Shown piece by piece: positions 56,955-64,000 of a DNA stretch of 64,000 nt. Each line of letters opens with the position of its first letter. Position 1 is the stretch's first letter. The DNA is taken from the NCBI RefSeq assembly GCF_900116635.1, contig NZ_FPBJ01000015.1:1-64000 (forward strand), given 5' to 3'. A program made the translations under genes and the position numbers. This DNA comes from Xenorhabdus koppenhoeferi. Its GTDB lineage: Bacteria; Pseudomonadota; Gammaproteobacteria; Enterobacterales; Enterobacteriaceae. The notes beneath the pieces were generated by a model. That model did no database searches. It was not told where the DNA came from and saw only the letters and a list, made by a program, of their open reading frames with translations.

Positions 56955-57555
56955 TCGCCTTCTGCCGATGGGCTCTACCCAGCTAGAACTGGCTGCGGCC
57001 AAAGCCTGTGCCGAATTGCAGAAGATCAACGTGCCGCTGCGTGAACTATGGAATCCAGACACCTGTCCGGCATCGTTGTTGCCTTATCTGGCATGGGCGT
57101 GGTCAGTGGATCGCTGGGATGAACACTGGTCTGAAAGCACCAAAAGAGAAGTGATCAAAAGCTCGATGTTCCTGCACAAGCATAAAGGAACGATTGGCGC
57201 GGTTCGACGGGTAGTTGAACCGCTGGGGTATCTCATTCGCGTAAAGGAATGGTGGCAGACCAACGATAAGCCGGGCACCTTCCGGCTGGATATCGGTGTA
57301 CTGGAAAACGGTATCACCAATGAGATGTTCGAAGAACTGGAAAAACTGATTTCTGATGCCAAGCCAGTCAGCCGGCATTTGATTGGGTTGGATATCAATC
57401 TGGATACAAGCGGTGAGTATTACTACGCGGCAGCCAGTTACGACGGTGACGAGCTGGTGGTTTACCCCTATTTCCCAGAACAAGTGACGATATCCGGCTT
57501 AGATGTTGTGGGTGCAGGAATACATATTATTGATGACATGAGGATTAGACCATGA
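56947..57555 (+). CDS. I: P2 gpI-like baseplate protein
   Basis: A 202-residue protein: LLPMGSTQLELAAAKACAEL, PASLLPYLAWAWSVDRWDEH, KHKGTIGAVRRVVEPLGY. It links the baseplate to the tail fibre. Overlaps with J and H show coupling. Confidence 0.94.
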   Translation: MNDRLLPMGSTQLELAAAKACAELQKINVPLRELWNPDTCPASLLPYLAWAWSVDRWDEHWSESTKREVIKSSMFLHKHKGTIGAVRRVVEPLGYLIRVKEWWQTNDKPGTFRLDIGVLENGITNEMFEELEKLISDAKPVSRHLIGLDINLDTSGEYYYAAASYDGDELVVYPYFPEQVTISGLDVVGAGIHIIDDMRIRP

Positions 57556-58685
57556 GTACCAAATATTTTGCGGTGTTGACGCAGCTAGGCGCAGATAAGT
57601 TGGCGAATGCTACGGCATTGGGTACAAAAATTGAAATCACCCATATGGCCGTCGGTGATGGTGGTGGCAGCCTGCCGATACCGGATACCAGGCAGACCAA
57701 ACTGATTAATGAAAAGCGTCGTGCGGCAATCAATACGTTGAGCATAGATTCAAAAAACAAGAACCAGATCATCGCCGAGCAGATTATTCCTGAAGAAGAA
57801 GGCGGCTGGTGGATCCGTGAAATCGGCCTGTTTGACAAAGATGGTATTTTGATTGCCGTCGGGAACTGTGCAGAAAGCTATAAACCACAATTACAGGAAG
57901 GTTCCGGCCGTACCCAGACCATCCGCATGATTTTGATTGTCAGTAGTACAGGGGCGGTCACTTTGAAAGTTGATCCATCTGTGATTCTGGCGACTAGAGA
58001 ATATGTGGATGGGGCGATTGAAGCCCACGCTAAAAGCCACAATCATCCTGACGCAACGTTGAAAGAGAAGGGATTCGTCATCCTGAGCAATGCAATAGAT
58101 AGCAACAGCGAAACCCATGCAGCAACTTCGAAAGCGATAAAAGTAGCGTATGAGAATGCGGATACTCGTCTGGAGAAAAACAAGAATGGTGCAGATATTC
58201 CAAATAAAAATGAGTTTGTGAAAAACCTCGGTTTAATGGAAACTGTGGAGCAAGCACAAAAGGCGGTGCCTGAGAGCAGGACCATTAACGGGAAACCATT
58301 ATCGCGAGATGTCACATTAATTGCCGGTGATGTAGAGGCCTATACGAAAACGGAAGTGGATAATAAAATCCAGAATATTGGGAGTAAGAATACCGAGCTT
58401 AAAGCACAAAATGGGTGGTGGAAATGCGGGGATACTGGGATCATTTTCCAGTGGGGTTATTCTAAAGGCCTTCTGGGAGAAAGCAGAGAATGGATAACAT
58501 TTCCCATAACATTCCCGGCAATTTGTTTTGGCGGACTGGCAACCCCTGTCATGTTAAACCGTACTAATGGATTAGTTGGTGCTTATTTTGCAGGTGCTGA
58601 TCGTTTAGGGGCGTGGGTGGTGATTGACCAAGCGCAAAACACATATGAGGAATCAAAACTTTTTTGGTGGGCAGTGGGGTATTGA
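57552..58685 (+). CDS. H: P2 gpH-like tail fibre (currently expressed version)
   Basis: A 377-residue fibre. The conserved N-terminal half has [40 protein letters not shown] and [20 protein letters not shown]. At codons ~224-237 ([17 protein letters not shown]) lies a gix-type crossover, after which the C-terminus ([18 protein letters not shown] and on) can be exchanged by inversion. The C-terminus decides receptor specificity. A matching assembly gene follows. Confidence 0.92.
   Translation: MSTKYFAVLTQLGADKLANATALGTKIEITHMAVGDGGGSLPIPDTRQTKLINEKRRAAINTLSIDSKNKNQIIAEQIIPEEEGGWWIREIGLFDKDGILIAVGNCAESYKPQLQEGSGRTQTIRMILIVSSTGAVTLKVDPSVILATREYVDGAIEAHAKSHNHPDATLKEKGFVILSNAIDSNSETHAATSKAIKVAYENADTRLEKNKNGADIPNKNEFVKNLGLMETVEQAQKAVPESRTINGKPLSRDVTLIAGDVEAYTKTEVDNKIQNIGSKNTELKAQNGWWKCGDTGIIFQWGYSKGLLGESREWITFPITFPAICFGGLATPVMLNRTNGLVGAYFAGADRLGAWVVIDQAQNTYEESKLFWWAVGY
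58222..58261 (+). repeat. Inversion site copy 1 (gix/cix-type) within H
   Basis: A 40-base stretch containing AAAACCTCGGTTTA followed by ATGGAAACTGTGGAGC is identical, in inverted orientation, to 60074-60113. The AAACCTCGGTTT core matches the Mu Gin/P1 Cin recombination sites. Confidence 0.88.
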
Positions 58686-58686
58686 T

Positions 58687-59106
58687 ATGCATTATGTCTA
58701 TAGTGCAAAAACAAATTCATTCTATGCCATAGCCCTAAAACAAGATTATATTGACGCTGGGCACTGGCCTGAAGACGGAATAGCAATCAGTGATGAAGAT
58801 TATAATTGGTGCCTCCAACCGCCTGTGGGAAAACAACGGGTGTCGGGAAACGACGGACACCCTAAACTGATAAATATCCCTCCGCCCACACCGGAGGAAT
58901 TCCAACGCCGGGCAGAGCGGGAAAAACTGCACCGCCTGTCACAGGCTGCAAATAAAATCGCTCCATTAAACGATGCCGTTGATTTGAATATTGCCACTGA
59001 CGAGGAAAAATCAGCACTAGCCCAATGGCGGCATTACAGGGTGCTAATCAATCGGGTCGACTGCTCTACCACCCCCGATATCCAATGGCCTGAACAGCCG
59101 AAGTAA
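58687..59106 (+). CDS. Tail fibre assembly protein (Tfa-like)
   Basis: A 139-residue protein at the P2 G position: [37 protein letters not shown] and a C-terminal [14 protein letters not shown], as in caudoviral tail fibre assembly chaperones. It starts at ATG 58687, one base past the H stop. It is part of the invertible segment and pairs with the current H tip. Confidence 0.9.
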   Translation: MHYVYSAKTNSFYAIALKQDYIDAGHWPEDGIAISDEDYNWCLQPPVGKQRVSGNDGHPKLINIPPPTPEEFQRRAEREKLHRLSQAANKIAPLNDAVDLNIATDEEKSALAQWRHYRVLINRVDCSTTPDIQWPEQPK

Positions 59107-59109
59107 ATA

Positions 59110-59128
59110 CAGGGGCTTGATGCCCCTG
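59110..59128. terminator. Short hairpin after the assembly gene
   Basis: CAGGGGC and GCCCCTG form a 7-bp stem with a TTGAT loop. No strong T-tract. Confidence 0.4.
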
Positions 59129-59285
59129 ATTAACTAATCCAGTTTCTTAGGCCAATGAATGTTAGGACGGTAGAAATATCAATGAGAGTTAATGCAATAC
59201 TATATAATTCCAATTTATTCAGTAGCTGTACCTCATATTACGTTTGACAGCACGTTCCAGTTTGAGTATTAGTTTCATTCAATAA

Positions 59286-59405
59286 TACCTATTTTTCTGT
59301 TCTGCTTTTTTTTGCAATTCATCAACAGTTAAGGCTGGTATATTAGCCCATACAGGAAGTCCATCATCACCAACAATACGTATTTTTCCTTCTGGAGGTT
59401 AGCTT
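59286..59405 (-). pseudogene. Degenerate tail fibre assembly gene of the silent cassette
   Basis: The minus strand reads PPEGKIRIVGDDGLPVWANI then PALTVDELQKKAEQKNRYY and a stop. This matches the middle of Tfa-type proteins, but both the N-terminus and C-terminus are missing. It would be the partner of the inverted fibre tip. Confidence 0.6.
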
Positions 59406-59427
59406 AATGAAATAAGCCATTATTAAT

Positions 59428-60114
59428 TCATGCCGTACGATACCATCCCATAAGCATCACGTATGAGTTCATAATATTAATTGCAGAGCTTTCACCAATA
59501 TTATTGGTCGTACCATTAAATGAGTGGTTATGAACCCCATTCACAGACGTTGTACCAGTCCACATTTTAGCAGCCTCAAAATTTACTGTTGAAGTAAAGC
59601 CCTGTCCACGGCTACGATGTGTTCTTTCCACAATTTGTCTTGTTTCTGTAAATGCTCCAGTAGACGGAACTCCTCCTACCATTTCGCGGAATACCATATT
59701 ACCTACGATATTCATCGTACCACGGGTATGAGCGTGCTCCCCCGCATTATTGGTATTACCTGAGAATTTATGATTATGAACAGGCATTTGTTCAGTAGTC
59801 AGTGTAATAGAATCACTACCACCCGTTAATAAAAGATCTGAGCCAGTTGAAGTTGCTAACCGGATAGTTTTATTTTCACCAATATATTTCCATGATGTAT
59901 TGGGAAACAAACTGTTTGGGTTTTTATTCTGCGCAAACCATACAACAATCCCTATGGGATACAACATATCTATAGATACAGCGTTAGCCAAAGCATCAGT
60001 TATCGCTTTTTGGCTCATAACCTGCTCAGCCGAGTTTCCTGTAACTTGCACAATAGATGATTTAGGCAATGCTTTTTGTGCTTGCTCCACAGTTTCCATT
60101 AAACCGAGGTTTTC
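59428..60114 (-). CDS. Silent alternative tail fibre C-terminus (inverted cassette)
   Basis: An open minus-strand frame whose start ([18 protein letters not shown]) is shared with H and lies inside the inversion site. It continues as an alternative fibre tip: LYPIGIVVWFAQNKNPNSLF, PVHNHKFSGNTNNAGEHAH, GVHNHSFNGTTNNIGE and an ending MLMGWYRTA. It lacks an N-terminal shaft and should be expressed only after inversion joins it to H. Confidence 0.88.
   Translation of the reverse strand, partial: ENLGLMETVEQAQKALPKSSIVQVTGNSAEQVMSQKAITDALANAVSIDMLYPIGIVVWFAQNKNPNSLFPNTSWKYIGENKTIRLATSTGSDLLLTGGSDSITLTTEQMPVHNHKFSGNTNNAGEHAHTRGTMNIVGNMVFREMVGGVPSTGAFTETRQIVERTHRSRGQGFTSTVNFEAAKMWTGTTSVNGVHNHSFNGTTNNIGESSAINIMNSYVMLMGWYRTA
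60074..60113 (-). repeat. Inversion site copy 2
   Basis: Reverse complement of the 40 bases at 58222-58261, perfect over the whole stretch. The two copies bound an invertible segment of about 1.85 kb. Confidence 0.88.
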
Positions 60115-60517
60115 TATAATCCTTTGATCCCGGCGATCCGACGCTCAAATCACCTCCCATATACTCTGAAAATCAATAAACAAAGTCTCAAATAAGCCAC
60201 TTTTGGCTATTAAAAAATAACCAAAATAGCTAATCACATATAAAAACGCAGATAAGTATAAATAATGAACTAATTATTGATTAATAAATAACTCAACCTG
60301 GTATTTTATTCAATCAACCCCAATAACCATCCAATAACACCTGTAAATATCCTCAAAAACATCCTGATAATTAATATTTATTAATTCAATGAATTGATTG
60401 ATTTAAAAGGAAAATGTCTAACTGTATTTGTATCCACCACCACACATTTCCTATCGAATGATTTCACCCGTCCGGTACGTCAATATAGCGGGACACCTTA
60501 ACAGGAGAACCGCTAAT
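60114..60517. other. Gene-free gap beside the inversion segment
   Basis: About 400 bases, AT-rich. No invertase reading frame is present here, although serine invertases usually sit next to such segments. It holds the ribosome site of FI and presumably its promoter. Confidence 0.6.
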
Positions 60518-61690
60518 ATGGCACAAGACTATCATCACGGCGTCCGTGTACAGGAAATCAATGAAGGTACTCGTACCATCACTACCGTTAGCACCGCTAT
60601 CGTAGGTATGGTTTGTACTGCCTCTGACGCAGACGAAAATACATTTCCATTAAATACTCCAGTTCTGCTTACTGACGTTATGAGCGCCAGTGGCAAAGCA
60701 GGGGAAAAAGGGACTTTGTCTGCATCACTGAAAGCAATCGCAGCTCAGGCTCAACCTGTCACTGTCGTTGTGCGTGTTGCTGAGGGCGAGTCCGAAGAAG
60801 CCACCATTTCCAATATCATCGGTGGTGTCACTGATGCAGGTAAGAAAACCGGTATGCAGGCACTGTTGGCGGCGCAAAGCCAGCTCGGTGTTAAGCCTCG
60901 CATTCTGGGAGTTCCGGGTCTGGATTCAAAAGCAGTGGCTATTGAACTGGCAAGCATCGCTCAGAAGCTGAAAGCAATGGCTTATGTCAGTGCTTATGGC
61001 AGCAAAAATATCTCTGAAGTGATCAAGTATCGCGACAACTTCAGTCAGCGCGAGCTGATGCTGATTTGGCCTGATTTTTTGAGCTGGGATACTGTTACCA
61101 ATAGCGAAGCTACCGCTTATGCGACTGCACGTGCTCTGGGTCTGCGCGCTAAGATAGACCAAGAAACTGGCTGGCATAAAACACTGTCCAACGTTGGTGT
61201 CAACGGTGTGACTGGTCTGTCCGCTGATGTTTTCTGGGATCTTCAAGATACTGCGACTGACGCTGATTTGTTGAACAAAAGTGGCATTACCACGCTGATC
61301 CGCAAAAATGGCTTCCGTTTCTGGGGCTCCCGCACTTGTGCTGATGATCCACTGTTCCAGTTTGAAAGTTACACCCGTACCGCTCAGGTTCTGGCCGACA
61401 CAATGGCTGAATCACACATGTGGGCTATCGATAAACCGCTGACTCCATCACTGGTGCGCGACATTATCGAAGGTATTAATGCTAAGTTCCGTGAACTGAA
61501 AGCCGGTGGCTACATCATTGATGGCCGTTGCTGGTACGACGATAAAGCCAACGACAAAGATACCCTGAAAGCGGGCAAACTGACCATCGATTACGACTAT
61601 ACACCTGTACCGCCACTGGAAAACATGATGTTACGCCAGCGCATTACAGATAGTTACCTGATGGATTTCGCTAAAAGTATCAATAACTAA
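60518..61690 (+). CDS. FI: P2 FI-like tail sheath protein
   Basis: A 390-residue contractile sheath: [40 protein letters not shown] and a C-terminal [18 protein letters not shown] 60518 after AACAGGAGAACC is preferred over an upstream in-frame ATG at 60428. Confidence 0.95.
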   Translation: MAQDYHHGVRVQEINEGTRTITTVSTAIVGMVCTASDADENTFPLNTPVLLTDVMSASGKAGEKGTLSASLKAIAAQAQPVTVVVRVAEGESEEATISNIIGGVTDAGKKTGMQALLAAQSQLGVKPRILGVPGLDSKAVAIELASIAQKLKAMAYVSAYGSKNISEVIKYRDNFSQRELMLIWPDFLSWDTVTNSEATAYATARALGLRAKIDQETGWHKTLSNVGVNGVTGLSADVFWDLQDTATDADLLNKSGITTLIRKNGFRFWGSRTCADDPLFQFESYTRTAQVLADTMAESHMWAIDKPLTPSLVRDIIEGINAKFRELKAGGYIIDGRCWYDDKANDKDTLKAGKLTIDYDYTPVPPLENMMLRQRITDSYLMDFAKSINN

Positions 61691-61701
61691 GGGGCTAACT
61701 G

Positions 61702-62220
61702 ATGGCATTACCTCGCAAACTTAAATACCTGAACTTGTTCAATGACGGCAACAACTATCAGGGCATCGTAGAAGAACTGACGCTTCCTAAGTTAAGCCGC
61801 AAGCTGGAAGCCTATCGCGGAGCCGGCATGAACGGCAGCGCAATGGTGGATCTGGGGCTGGATGAAGGCGCACTGGATGCGGAATTCACTCTGGGCGGCG
61901 TTGAAGCTCAACTGTACAAACAGTGGGGCATCGCAAAAGCCGATGGCGTTATGCTGCGTTTCGCTGGCTCTTTTGAGCGCGAAGATACCGGTGACATCAT
62001 TGCAGTTGAAGTTGTGATACGTGGTCGCTTCCAGGAATTCGATCACGGCACTTATAAACAAGGTGATAACACACAGACCAAGATCACCGCCAAAAACACT
62101 TACTTCAAACTGACATGGGATGGCGAAGAACTGATTGAAATCGACACCGTCAACATGGTTGAGAAAGTCGGCGGAGTCGATCGACTGGAGCAGCATCGCC
62201 GCGCTATCGGCCTTTTTTAA
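61702..62220 (+). CDS. FII: P2 FII-like tail tube protein
   Basis: A 172-residue tube protein: LPRKLKYLNLFNDGNNYQGI, VEELTLPKLSRKLEAYRGAG and a C-terminal EQHRRAIGLF. The length equals that of P2 FII. It follows FI by 11 bases. Confidence 0.96.
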   Translation: MALPRKLKYLNLFNDGNNYQGIVEELTLPKLSRKLEAYRGAGMNGSAMVDLGLDEGALDAEFTLGGVEAQLYKQWGIAKADGVMLRFAGSFEREDTGDIIAVEVVIRGRFQEFDHGTYKQGDNTQTKITAKNTYFKLTWDGEELIEIDTVNMVEKVGGVDRLEQHRRAIGLF

Positions 62221-62242
62221 TCGCTTTTTTTAATAAAACTTA

Positions 62243-62274
62243 TTTCCTGTCTCTTCGTGTCTGTTGAGACAGGT
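62243..62274 (+). terminator. Hairpin between FII and E
   Basis: CCTGTCTC and GAGACAGG pair around TTCGTGTCTGTT-type loop sequence. No T-tract; may be an attenuator between tube and E. Confidence 0.4.
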
Positions 62275-62302
62275 TATCTAATCGGATAAACAAGGTTGAA
62301 CC

Positions 62303-62620
62303 ATGACAGAAACACTGAACACTCAAAATGACGATCTGCGCACCATCGAATTGGAAGCGCCACTGGCGCGGGGCAACGGTGAAATCACGGAAGTGATGAT
62401 ACGTAAACCGAACAGCGGAGCATTGCGCGGTGCACGTTTACAGGCACTGCTGGAAATGGATGTGGATTCTATGCTGCTTATCCTGCCGCGTGTTACCACC
62501 CCTGTATTGACCAAAAATGACCTGATGATGATGTCACCTGGTGATCTGATTAATCTCAGTGTGGAGGTGGTCAATTTTTTGTTGCCGAAGTCGGTCAAGT
62601 CCGATTCCCAGAACGATTAA
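62303..62620 (+). CDS. E: P2 gpE-like tail assembly protein
   Basis: A 105-residue tail assembly chaperone: DLRTIELEAPLARGNGEITE, VMIRKPNSGALRGARLQALL. Near its end a T_TTT_TTG heptamer (62575-62581) allows -1 frameshifting into E'. The short form and the fusion work together on the tape measure in P2-like phages. Confidence 0.92.
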   Translation: MTETLNTQNDDLRTIELEAPLARGNGEITEVMIRKPNSGALRGARLQALLEMDVDSMLLILPRVTTPVLTKNDLMMMSPGDLINLSVEVVNFLLPKSVKSDSQND

Positions 62621-62754
62621 CCGTTGATGAATTGGTGGCAGATATCGCCACCGTTTTTCACTGGTCACCGGCAGTCACAGATGAAATGCCATTGCCGGAA
62701 CTGTTGGACTGGCGGCATCGGGCCATTTTAAGAAGTGGTGCAGAAAATGAGTAA
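62303..62754 (+). CDS. E': gpE-E' -1 frameshift product
   Basis: After T_TTT_TTG the -1 frame continues VAEVGQVRFPERLTVDELVA, DIATVFHWSPAVTDEMPLPE and ends ILRSGAENE at TAA 62752-62754. The FHW and final RSG-x-x-x-E features match P2 E' extensions. Predicted product ~150 residues. The slip site is in the correct register for tandem -1 slippage. Confidence 0.88.
62575..62581 (+). promoter_or_regulatory. Programmed -1 frameshift slippery site
   Basis: T_TTT_TTG, read as AAT TTT TTG in the E frame. It is the classic slippery heptamer of P2 E/E'. Confidence 0.88.
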
Positions 62755-64000
62755 TATACAGTCACAGTTAAATAAGGTACTGAGTACCGTAGGAAAGCTG
62801 ACCAGTTCCTTTAAAAATTTTCAACAGCATCAAAAAAAGCTGGTAGGTTCAGTTGATAAAATACATAGCCTGTTTAAAATGCTTAATAAGACTGTTGAGA
62901 ACTTAAAACCCGTTGAGAACTTAAAGCCTATTGTGGGTTATGCGCAGGAAACTGCGCATATACGCACCGATCTTAAAGCTTATACTCAAACAATTAAACA
63001 ATCTTTCTCTACGCGGCCAAATTCCCCACAAGTAATACAGGTTAGTGCCGCCAATCAATCAGCCAATATTATTCAAACCACCCGGATTATTAAACAGGAA
63101 AATTCATCCAGTAAGAAAAATGAATTTAATCTTGGTGTAACTGGAAATATGACTAACAATTTTCCATTGTTAGATAAACTGGTCATTAATATTAACCCAA
63201 AGATAACAGTTTTATTTGGCATTCTGAATAAAATCAATACAACTTTGAAGTTAACTACGAGTTCAGTAAAAGCCGTATTTCAAACTCTGCTTGGTCATAT
63301 ACAAATCTTTAGCAGTATTGGTATCAAGGTATTTGACTCGTTAAGAATTAATTTAAATATATTCGCACTGTTGGGCAATCAGACACTGGAAAATTTAAAC
63401 ATCAGTTTGAAGGCGTTCGCGCAATTAGGAACCGAGGCTTTGGAAGCGCCAAGAGCCGTCATGGACTTTTTTGGTAAAACCGGAAGCCAAGTTTTTGGCT
63501 CACTTAATGATGGTGCTGATTTGTTATCTAATAAAGGAGATAGAGATACTTTTGGAAACCAAAGAAAAAGCTTGGGGTTACCAGGCAATATAGGTCAAAA
63601 AGTTTTTGGTGTTTTGGGTAGTGGAATAAATATTCTGGCAAGCATTGGCGCAAAAAGATTATCTTTATTTACAGCTTTATGGGAAAGCATTAAAAATATC
63701 TTCAGCGGTGCTTGGGAAGGAATCAAAAACCTTGTTAATACTACATGGGAGGGTATTAAGAGTTATTTCATGAATGGTGGATTAATCGGAATTATCTACC
63801 AAAATTGGGAAACAATTAAACAAAGTGTCTTAGAGGCTTGGGAATTAGTTAAAGCGACAATAAGTGGAGTCTGGGAATCTGTAAAACAGAATACATTAGA
63901 AATATGGGGAAACATCAAAAAATCAATTCCAGATAAATGGAATGAAATTGTTGCCGATATTCAAGCTATTCCAGAAAAATTAAAATCTGTCGGTTCAGAA
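62747..64000 (+). CDS. T: P2 gpT-like tape-measure protein, partial (runs off window)
   Basis: An uninterrupted frame of 418 codons from ATG 62747 to the right edge, overlapping the E' stop. It begins MSNIQSQLNKVLSTVGKLTS and contains repeated W-E-x-I-K units (LWESIKNIF, AWEGIKNLV, TWEGIKSYF) typical of tape measures. P2 gpT is ~815 residues, so about half is seen. The N-terminal ~120 residues are helical and Q/K-rich. Confidence 0.88.
   Translation, partial: MSNIQSQLNKVLSTVGKLTSSFKNFQQHQKKLVGSVDKIHSLFKMLNKTVENLKPVENLKPIVGYAQETAHIRTDLKAYTQTIKQSFSTRPNSPQVIQVSAANQSANIIQTTRIIKQENSSSKKNEFNLGVTGNMTNNFPLLDKLVININPKITVLFGILNKINTTLKLTTSSVKAVFQTLLGHIQIFSSIGIKVFDSLRINLNIFALLGNQTLENLNISLKAFAQLGTEALEAPRAVMDFFGKTGSQVFGSLNDGADLLSNKGDRDTFGNQRKSLGLPGNIGQKVFGVLGSGINILASIGAKRLSLFTALWESIKNIFSGAWEGIKNLVNTTWEGIKSYFMNGGLIGIIYQNWETIKQSVLEAWELVKATISGVWESVKQNTLEIWGNIKKSIPDKWNEIVADIQAIPEKLKSVGSE

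Noticed and set aside
1-64000. CRISPR array
   Set aside because: No regularly spaced direct repeats of 24-40 bases with unique spacers were seen; the visible repeats are ERIC elements, the gpV array, a short 10-base tandem and the inversion sites.

Overview
The window reads as a moderately AT-rich gamma-proteobacterial chromosome of the Photorhabdus/Xenorhabdus group (Morganellaceae, insect-pathogenic nematode symbionts). The reasons are a Photorhabdus virulence cassette (PVC/Afp) type contractile injection locus, a P2-like tail module of the xenorhabdicin/tailocin kind, several ERIC elements (two of exactly 127 bp), and enterobacterial housekeeping genes in familiar blocks (epd-pgk-fbaA; tRNA-Asp-dnaQ-rnhA-yafS-gloB-mltD). 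Genus-level assignment is inference; no 16S or other marker is present.

Layout. (1) 1-87: a possible transposase tail fragment. (2) 502-18138: a complete-looking extracellular contractile injection system on the + strand: tube, two sheath genes, tube initiator, LysM-like and VgrG-like hub/spike, gp25-like baseplate, spike tip, two large baseplate proteins, tail fibre, tape measure, AAA+ ATPase, cap. (3) 18156-21248: the payload region. It holds a short frameshifted unknown gene, a frameshifted ADP-ribosyltransferase toxin whose break falls on an in-register A_AAA_AAC slippery heptamer, an orphan leader-like peptide, an HTH-only LysR-type gene, and an intact putative YwqJ-like deaminase toxin. 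ERIC elements punctuate this region. (4) 21776-34849: the homoprotocatechuate/4-hydroxyphenylacetate catabolic cluster, with divergent hpaR, hpaG in two separate genes, hpaE, D, F, an inserted succinate-semialdehyde dehydrogenase, hpaH, I, X, A, B, C. It would convert 4-hydroxyphenylacetate to pyruvate and succinate. (5) 35386-36851: a dtpA-type peptide transporter pseudogene with one frameshift and two nonsense codons.

(6) 36995-41475: a tight five-gene minus-strand operon of unknown function (Fe/2-oxoglutarate oxygenase, class III aminotransferase, Nudix hydrolase, RarD/EamA exporter, inositol-monophosphatase-family phosphatase); it looks like a small-molecule pathway. (7) 41982-47690: fbaA, pgk, epd and tktA. 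(8) 48323-52807: tRNA-Asp(GTC), dnaQ, rnhA, yafS, gloB, mltD. (9) 53218-64000: a perfect LexA box followed by a dinI-like fragment and a P2-like tail cassette (X, holin, Rz/Rz1, V, W, J, I, H, tail-fibre assembly, an invertible alternative fibre, FI, FII, E/E', T). No capsid, terminase or portal genes precede the tail genes, so this is most likely an SOS-controlled R-type tailocin rather than a full prophage. The tape-measure gene runs off the right edge.

The two contractile machines are unrelated in layout: the left one is an eCIS with toxin payloads, the right one a phage tail with switchable fibre specificity. Most interesting for follow-up are the slippery-site frameshift in the ADP-ribosyltransferase payload, the deaminase payload, the five-gene oxygenase/aminotransferase operon, and the gix-type inversion system that has no local invertase.
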